Shown here in pieces: positions 58,581 to 64,000 of a DNA stretch of 64,000 nucleotides. The notes beneath the pieces were generated by a model. It ran no database searches. It saw nothing but the letters and a program-made list of their open reading frames with translations, and was not told the DNA's origin. The stretch is from Desulfovibrio sp. (lineage in GTDB: Bacteria; Desulfobacterota; Desulfovibrionia; Desulfovibrionales; Desulfovibrionaceae). Positions within the stretch are counted from its first letter, which is position 1, and each line of letters begins with the position of its first letter. Made by a program: the position numbers and the translations under genes. The stretch is taken from the NCBI RefSeq assembly GCF_034006445.1, contig NZ_JAVESS010000001.1:124001-188000 (forward strand), read 5' to 3'.

Positions 58581-61500
58581 ATGGGTAAGAGTACCGCCGC
58601 CAAACCTGCGCAGAACAAGGCCAAGGGGCATACCCCTGAAGCCATTCAGAAAAAACTGGTGCTTACGGGTGCCGACATTGTGCAGCTTGGACCTGAAGCG
58701 GAATTGCTTGTTGGTGGTAAAAACTATAACACAGCGTTAATCAGCCAGATCGAGGGCATTCAGGCGCCGTATTTTCGCGCCATATCCTCTCTGGCCTTTC
58801 ACCAGCTTCTCGATGAAACCAAGGTGAACGGGCGCGTGGTGCGCAGTGTTGTGGACCGTGAATACGGACGCATTGACTGGAACGACCCCGAAATTAACCA
58901 GGACCCGGACTTTCTGCAAAAATTTGTGCGCCAGCTCGGCAAACAGATTTATCAGGCCGCCAAGGCCGAAGGCGAGCAGTCGCACACCAAACTGCGTACC
59001 TTTATCAACAACATCGTTGAAGGCTTTGCCACCTCGCCCGAGGGCATTGACCAGTTGCGCAAGCGCTCTGTCATTGTTCAGGCGGCCATCCTTTCCGTGG
59101 AGGTTCCCTCCGAGGTAAGCGAGGCTGTGCGCGGGGCGTACCGCGAGATCTGTCAGGACAATTCCGACGACATGACCCCTGTGGCCGTGCGTTCTTCCGC
59201 CGCTGGCGAAGACTCGCGCAAAAAAGCCTTTGCCGGCCTGCAGGACACCTATCTGAACATGGTGGGTGAAGAAAAGGTTGTCGAAGCGTACCACTGGGAC
59301 TGTGCATCAGCCTACAACCTGCGCTCCATGACCTATCGCCGCGAGGCTATTCTGGACGCGCTGGCCAAGGCCGAAGCAACGGGCGACGAGTCCATTGCCG
59401 AAACCGCCAAGAAAGAGTGGGCCATTGAGCACACGTCTCTTTCTGTGTGCATGATGCAGATGATCAACCCCGTCATTTCCGGTACGGCCTTTTCCGCTGA
59501 TACGGCCACCGGCTGCCGCGGCACCAGCCGCAGGGAGCTCGTGAGCATCGATGCCAGCTATGGCCTCGGCGAGGCCGTTGTGGGCGGCAAGGTTACGCCC
59601 GACAAACTGTATGTCTTCCAGCGCGACGACGGTGCCGAAGTTGTCATCCGTCAGATGGGCTGCAAGGACATGAAGATTGTTTATGACGAAAGGGGCGGCA
59701 CCAAGGAAGTGGAAGTGCCCGAGCTTGAGGCGCTGCGCTGGGCGCTTTCGCTCAGCCAGGCAGAACGTGTGGCCCAGGGCGTGCGCGCCGTAAGCAAGGC
59801 TTACGACGGCATGATTATGGACACGGAATTCTGTATTGACGCCAATGACAAGCTCTGGTTCGTGCAGGCCCGGCCTGAAACCCGCTGGAATGAAGACCTG
59901 GAATTGCACCCCACGACCATCTTCATGCGTCGCCGCGAAGTTGATCCCAAGGCCGCGGATGGAGCTGAAGTGCTGGTAGAGGGCAATGGTGCTTCACGCG
60001 GGGCGGGTCAGGGTACGGTGCGCTTTTTGCGTTCGGCCCTGGAGCTCAACAAGATTGCCAAGGGCGACGTGCTTGCCGCCGAGCGCACCGACCCGGACAT
60101 GGTGCCGGGTATGCGTGTGGCCTCCGCCATTATGGCTGACGTGGGCGGCGACACAAGCCATGCCGCCATCACTTCGCGTGAACTCGGCATTGCCGCCGTT
60201 ATCGGCATTCAGCGCCTTGATGTGCTGCGCGCCCTGGACGGCGCCGAGGTTACGGTTGACGGTACGCGCGGACGTGTGTACCGCGGCCTGCTGCCTCTGC
60301 ACGAAGTTGGCGGCGAAATGGACGTGGCCAAGCTGCCTGCCACCAAGACCAAGGTCGGCCTTGTGCTTGCCGACGTGGGTCAGGCGCTCTTTCTTTCACG
60401 CCTGCGCGATTTTGACCAGTTTGAAGTGGGTCTGTTGCGCGCGGAATTCATGCTGGGCAATATCAGCATCCACCCGCAAGCCCTGGAAGCCTTTGACAAG
60501 GGCGAGCTTGAAGGGGTGGTGCATGCCAAGCTGAAGGAGCTGGAAGACCGCCTTTCCAAGGTTCTGCGCGAGCAGATGTCCGTCGGGCTCATAGTCTTTA
60601 ATCTTAACCTGCGCGAATACGTGGGCGAGGTTACTGGCCTTGCCGCCGAACTGGGTGCCCTGGCCGACACCAGCAAAAACCTCAATGCCGAAGACGTGCT
60701 GTTGCAGCACCGCAAAATGCGCGAGCTGGATCACAAGATTGACCAGCATATGGAGATGGCCTCGCGCCGCATCGAGGTTCTCAAGACTTCGCCCGATCTG
60801 GCTGACCATGTGCGCATTATTATGGGCTATGACGACGAACTTGCCCTGCAAAACAGCTCTGACCCCGAATCCGGCAAGCGCATTGCCGAAATTGAAGCCA
60901 GCGTTGAAGCCCATGTGAAGCGCATCAAGGACCTGCCGGGCGTGATGCGTCTTATGGACAACATCGCCCACCTGCGTGAAGAGGTGGGGCTGCGCTCCGG
61001 CCTCAAGAAAGAAATGGACGACGTGCGCAACCTGCCGGAAAAAATCCACAGCATCATCAAGGCTCGTGGCTTCCGTACCGGCAAGGAGCATTATGTGCAA
61101 ACCCTTGCCCAGAACCTGGCGCTCTTTGCCATGGCCTTCTACGGCAAGCCCATCACCTATCGCACGACGGACTTCAAGAGCAACGAATACCGCAACCTGC
61201 TTGGCGGCAATCTCTTCGAACATTTTGAAGACAACCCCATGCTCGGGTACCGCGGCGTTTCGCGCAACATCCATGACTGGGAAATTGAGGCCTTCAAACT
61301 GGCGCGGGGCGTATACGGCGGCTGCAATCTGCGGATGATGCTGCCCTTTGTGCGCACCCTTGAAGAAGCCCGCTCCATGCGCAGCTATCTTGAACAGGTG
61401 CACAAGCTCAAGAGCGGTCAGGACGGCCTCAAGATTATCCTCATGTCCGAGTTGCCCTCCAACGCAATTCTGGCCAAGCAGTTCATTTCGGAGTTTGACG

Positions 61501-62156
61501 GTTTCTCCATCGGCTCCAATGACATGACCCAGATGGTGCTGGCTACCGACCGCGACAATGCGCGCCTTGCGCACATCTATGATGAAGAAGACCCAGCCGT
61601 TATCTGGGCTATTCTGGTGAGCATCTTCACCGGACTCAAGTACGGCAAAAAGGTGGGCTTCTGCGGTCAGGGCGTGTCCAACAGCCTTATCCTGCGCGGC
61701 CTGGTGGCCATTGCGGGCATTACGTCCGCCTCGGTGGTGCCTGACACCTATTACCAGACCGTGTTCGACATTGCCGCCGTGGAAGGGGAAAACATCCCCA
61801 CTTCCGATCTCGGCAAATGGCTCGGCCAGCAGCACCACCAGCGCCTGGCGGGGCTTATGGAAAAGGCCGGGTACGGGCATATCCTCAAGAAATACAAGGA
61901 TCCGCAGGATATCCTGGAATGGTACGAAGGGGAGTTGCAGCGCCGTCACGAGCAGTTCCGCGAGCATCTCGACACGCCCAAGGAAGACTTCTACCGGTCG
62001 GAGCTGCAAAGCTTCCGTTCCACTTTCCACAAGCCTGTGATCTATGCCACGTGGAACTGGGACGATACCGTGCTGGACGCCCTGCACCATGCAGGCTTCC
62101 AGAACTTTGAGGAACAGGCCCAGGCCCTTGCGGCAGCCCGTTCCATACAGGAATAG
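58581..62156 (+). CDS. ppsA: Phosphoenolpyruvate synthase (pyruvate, water dikinase), extended form
   Basis: Pyruvate plus ATP to PEP, AMP and phosphate. The protein has 1191 residues against about 790 in E. coli. ATP-grasp motifs are GGKNYNTALI (45-54), VAVRSSAAGEDS (201-212) and LWFVQARPET; the phosphohistidine is H527 in GGDTSHAAITSRELGI. The C-terminal PEP/pyruvate barrel has DFKSNEYRNL, GSNDMTQMVLATDRDNA and the catalytic Cys in GFCGQGVSN. Between the swivel and barrel there are about 200 extra residues, largely coiled (LEDRLSKVLREQMSV and REELKK-like helices), and a C-terminal extension of about 130. ATG 58581 has GGAGGA. With pyc it makes a pyruvate-to-PEP/oxaloacetate module. Confidence 0.92.
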   Translation: MGKSTAAKPAQNKAKGHTPEAIQKKLVLTGADIVQLGPEAELLVGGKNYNTALISQIEGIQAPYFRAISSLAFHQLLDETKVNGRVVRSVVDREYGRIDWNDPEINQDPDFLQKFVRQLGKQIYQAAKAEGEQSHTKLRTFINNIVEGFATSPEGIDQLRKRSVIVQAAILSVEVPSEVSEAVRGAYREICQDNSDDMTPVAVRSSAAGEDSRKKAFAGLQDTYLNMVGEEKVVEAYHWDCASAYNLRSMTYRREAILDALAKAEATGDESIAETAKKEWAIEHTSLSVCMMQMINPVISGTAFSADTATGCRGTSRRELVSIDASYGLGEAVVGGKVTPDKLYVFQRDDGAEVVIRQMGCKDMKIVYDERGGTKEVEVPELEALRWALSLSQAERVAQGVRAVSKAYDGMIMDTEFCIDANDKLWFVQARPETRWNEDLELHPTTIFMRRREVDPKAADGAEVLVEGNGASRGAGQGTVRFLRSALELNKIAKGDVLAAERTDPDMVPGMRVASAIMADVGGDTSHAAITSRELGIAAVIGIQRLDVLRALDGAEVTVDGTRGRVYRGLLPLHEVGGEMDVAKLPATKTKVGLVLADVGQALFLSRLRDFDQFEVGLLRAEFMLGNISIHPQALEAFDKGELEGVVHAKLKELEDRLSKVLREQMSVGLIVFNLNLREYVGEVTGLAAELGALADTSKNLNAEDVLLQHRKMRELDHKIDQHMEMASRRIEVLKTSPDLADHVRIIMGYDDELALQNSSDPESGKRIAEIEASVEAHVKRIKDLPGVMRLMDNIAHLREEVGLRSGLKKEMDDVRNLPEKIHSIIKARGFRTGKEHYVQTLAQNLALFAMAFYGKPITYRTTDFKSNEYRNLLGGNLFEHFEDNPMLGYRGVSRNIHDWEIEAFKLARGVYGGCNLRMMLPFVRTLEEARSMRSYLEQVHKLKSGQDGLKIILMSELPSNAILAKQFISEFDGFSIGSNDMTQMVLATDRDNARLAHIYDEEDPAVIWAILVSIFTGLKYGKKVGFCGQGVSNSLILRGLVAIAGITSASVVPDTYYQTVFDIAAVEGENIPTSDLGKWLGQQHHQRLAGLMEKAGYGHILKKYKDPQDILEWYEGELQRRHEQFREHLDTPKEDFYRSELQSFRSTFHKPVIYATWNWDDTVLDALHHAGFQNFEEQAQALAAARSIQE

Positions 62157-62191
62157 CACCAAAGAACCTCACAGGCTTCAGAGCCTGACAG

Positions 62192-62236
62192 CAAAACGGC
62201 CCGAAACCTTTTTGGTTTCGGGCCGTTTTGGCATTT
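62192..62236 (+). terminator. Strong intrinsic terminator of ppsA
   Basis: A perfect 17-bp stem (62192-62208 with 62214-62230), 5-T loop, followed by GCATTTTT, 36 nt after the ppsA stop. Confidence 0.88.
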
Positions 62237-62453
62237 TTGCCTGGTGTGGAACTACGTTCGGGCCGGATGGTCGGCTTCCCTTTCCGGCATAGGCAGGCGC
62301 TGTAAAATTTCACCGTGAACGAACGTTGCCGGCTGCATGGCAAGCGCTCGTCATGACGGCAGGGGGCGCGGGTTATTGCGCTTTTTTTGTAGTGACTAAC
62401 GCCCGGACGGACATCTTCAATTTTTGCCAAGATGCATCCAAAGGGAGTCAAAT

Positions 62454-63710
62454 TTAATTCAGATAAAAGTAAAGGCTGTGCAACAGGTACTCTTCACCTT
62501 CGCTTGCCGCCAGGGCCAGCAGTTTACGCTTGATGCGAGGCAGCGGCGCAAGGTCTTTGCCCAGAAGTTCAAGGTCTGCGAGCATGCGGGCTGATTCACT
62601 GGCTGTCGCCTTTTTGCTTACATAGCCCCAGACGTGTTCGGCGGCATTTCTGGCCTTGCCTGGCTCAAGATCGCAGGCAAGGGCATCTTCAAGCAGGGCG
62701 TAAAAGGCTTCCGCTGCAGGACAATCGCTTTTGAGCAACTGGCGTATGGCGGAATAGGCGTTGGGGCTGCGCTCCAGCACGAGATACTTGTAGCGCGCCC
62801 ATTCTTCCGTGAGGTTTTTACGCGGCAGGTCTGGCTCGGTCAGATTTGCGCATTTGATGGCAGAGAGGTTTTTGTCCTTCACTTCCAGCATGACATCAAG
62901 TTCGCGTTCTTCCAGCAGGCCGTGCATCTGCATGAAAGGGCGCATGGCGATGGTGAGGGAGTGCATGCCCGCTTTGCCGCCCGCCAGCTGCTGCGAATAA
63001 TGGATTTTCTGGCGTCCGCTACGGGCGTTCCAGGTAGCCCCTGCGAGGTCAAGCCAGTGCTGCATGTCACCGTGCGGGGGCGGGTTCAGCTCGTGATGAA
63101 AAATGTCAAAAATGGCGGGCAGTGCAAAGTCGTGGCACACTGCCAGAACATCCTCAATGGTGTAGATGCGCTCGTCATTTTCCAGGGCCAGCCGGTGCAG
63201 GATAGCATCGGGCAAAGCAGCAAGATTGTCGCGCAGCCTTTGCAACGCCGAAGCCCTGTCGCCATAGCCCCCGCCCAAATGCAGGATTATGCGGCACTCC
63301 GGGCCAGCCTGCAGGGCGTCAAGAAAGGCCGCGTGATAGGCAAGGTCGGCCACGGCTTTACGCACCACATCTTCACGAGGGGAATTGAGCACCGTGTACT
63401 GGCCGGGATGCATGGAAAGACGTACGCCGCTTTGGCGCGCAAGGGCGGCCAGATTTTCAAGCTCCGGCCGCAATGCGGCCTGCCAGTCAAAATCAGTGGT
63501 CTCATGCGAGGCCAGCGGGATACAGTCGGAACTGATACGCATGAGTGCAAGGCACTCGCTGCGGCAATAGCGCAGCATGGCTTCCAGCGCGCCCAGATTG
63601 TTCCGGCTGACGGCCAGAAGGTTGTCGCGGCTCGCGTGCGCCAGGGTAAGGCTGCTTTGCGCCGCCCCGGGCAGACCAACGGTTTTACAGGCAAAGCCGT
63701 AGCGGATCAT
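62454..63710 (-). CDS. uvsE: UV damage endonuclease-like protein (UvsE) with DUF1722-like C-terminal domain
   Basis: A 418-residue protein. Residues 1-285 are a UvsE TIM-barrel: RYGFACKTVGL at the start, RISSDCIPLASH, LSMHPGQY near 99, LHLGGGYGD near 143 and FDIFHHELNP near 207 with metal-binding His/Glu/Asp residues. This family nicks DNA 5' to UV photoproducts. Residues about 295-418 are extra and resemble DUF1722 (EEWARYKYLVLERSPNAYSAIRQLLK; EHVWGYVSKKATASE). GAGGT precedes ATG 63710. Convergent with ppsA and followed on the same strand by nothing; groEL lies upstream. Confidence 0.8.
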   Translation of the reverse strand: MIRYGFACKTVGLPGAAQSSLTLAHASRDNLLAVSRNNLGALEAMLRYCRSECLALMRISSDCIPLASHETTDFDWQAALRPELENLAALARQSGVRLSMHPGQYTVLNSPREDVVRKAVADLAYHAAFLDALQAGPECRIILHLGGGYGDRASALQRLRDNLAALPDAILHRLALENDERIYTIEDVLAVCHDFALPAIFDIFHHELNPPPHGDMQHWLDLAGATWNARSGRQKIHYSQQLAGGKAGMHSLTIAMRPFMQMHGLLEERELDVMLEVKDKNLSAIKCANLTEPDLPRKNLTEEWARYKYLVLERSPNAYSAIRQLLKSDCPAAEAFYALLEDALACDLEPGKARNAAEHVWGYVSKKATASESARMLADLELLGKDLAPLPRIKRKLLALAASEGEEYLLHSLYFYLN

Positions 63711-63731
63711 AAAAAATACCTCTGGTGCAAA

Positions 63732-63757
63732 AAAGCCCCCGCTTGCGCGGGGGCTTT
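63732..63757 (-). terminator. Terminator of groEL
   Basis: An 11-bp stem (63732-63742 with 63747-63757, 4-nt loop) followed on the minus strand by a run of T (AAAAAA on the plus strand). It lies 33 nt after the groEL stop codon and 22 nt upstream of the uvsE start. Confidence 0.82.
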
Positions 63758-63790
63758 GTCATTCTACAAATCGGGAAGCGCCGGGCTGGC

Positions 63791-64000
63791 TTAGTACATG
63801 CCGCCCATGCCGCCCATTCCACCCATGCCGCCCATGTCAGGCATGGCAGCGTCTTTCTTGGGTTCGGGCTTTTCGGCAATGGCGCATTCGGTGGTCAGCA
63901 GCAGGGAAGCCACGGAAGCGGCATTCTGCAGGGCCGTACGGGTGACCTTTTTGGGGTCGATGACGCCAACCTTGATGAGGTCTTCGTAGTCGCCGGTGGC
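63791..64000 (-). CDS. groL: Chaperonin GroEL, C-terminal fragment
   Basis: 69 codons of the C-terminus remain. [39 protein letters not shown] is diagnostic of GroEL's equatorial domain, and the tail ends with four GGM repeats and a final Tyr ([13 protein letters not shown]), typical for the flexible barrel floor. The 5' part lies beyond the window. groES is expected upstream but cannot be seen. Confidence 0.95.
   Translation of the reverse strand, partial: ATGDYEDLIKVGVIDPKKVTRTALQNAASVASLLLTTECAIAEKPEPKKDAAMPDMGGMGGMGGMGGMY

Overview
This window looks like a chromosomal segment of a motile, Gram-negative, anaerobic deltaproteobacterium of the Desulfovibrio type. The inference rests on the gene content: a large divergent pyruvate carboxylase next to an oversized PEP synthase, a flagellar basal-body operon with sigma-54 type promoters, a type III glutamine synthetase, FeoB behind a Fur-box promoter, and a GC-rich coding style with short AT-rich intergenic spacers. 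No rRNA, tRNA, CRISPR array, prophage or intact transposase was seen. No species can be assigned from the sequence alone.

Layout. 1-2912: end of a polar amino-acid ABC transporter (binding protein, two permeases, ATPase), convergent with a PatB/MalY C-S lyase (3075-4214). 4558-8442 (minus strand): DUF2156 protein, MATE exporter and diaminopimelate decarboxylase. 8732-11502: FKBP-type prolyl isomerase and type III glutamine synthetase. 11565-18471: a complete tryptophan operon, with promoter, a 29-residue leader peptide carrying three consecutive Trp codons, antiterminator and terminator, then trpE-trpGD-trpC-trpF-trpB-trpA in overlapping or near-abutting frames. 18925-21996: Fur-box promoter, DUF2325 protein, a small ORF and feoB. 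22475-23937: nuclease-like protein, unknown protein and DnaQ-like exonuclease. 24126-32934: flagellar genes flgB-flgC-fliE-fliF-(small FliF-C-like ORF)-fliG-fliH-fliI. 33549-41167: two PEP-synthase/PPDK-like proteins flanking a sensor kinase and a single-domain response regulator. 41590-42570: D-2-hydroxyacid dehydrogenase. 42826-46032 (minus): a glutamate/aspartate-type ABC transporter. 46585-47814 (minus): a repeat protein. 48012-52142: phoH, a 7TM-HD phosphohydrolase and ybeY. 52431-53528 (minus): a tRNA nucleotidyltransferase-like protein. 53581-62156: biotin ligase, pyruvate carboxylase and PEP synthase, a pyruvate to oxaloacetate/PEP module. 62454-63710 (minus): a UvsE-type endonuclease with a DUF1722-like tail. 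63791-64000 (minus): the end of groEL.

Two things stand out. First, 33549-41167 is a possible undescribed signalling system. It is a four-gene cluster in which a two-component pair sits between two homologous dikinase-like proteins. Both lack the PEP/pyruvate barrel and share a C-terminal domain I do not recognise. The downstream copy keeps its ATP-grasp motifs and phosphohistidine; the upstream copy has lost both. Second, the spacers carry at least five families of short (about 65-175 bp) structured repeats without genes. Four of them have terminal inverted repeats, many are flanked by TA, and several begin inside the TAG stop codon of the gene before them. One lies in the trp leader between the attenuator and trpE, and three lie in a row between fliE and fliF. 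They resemble non-autonomous elements mobilised by a TA-targeting transposase, but none is encoded here.
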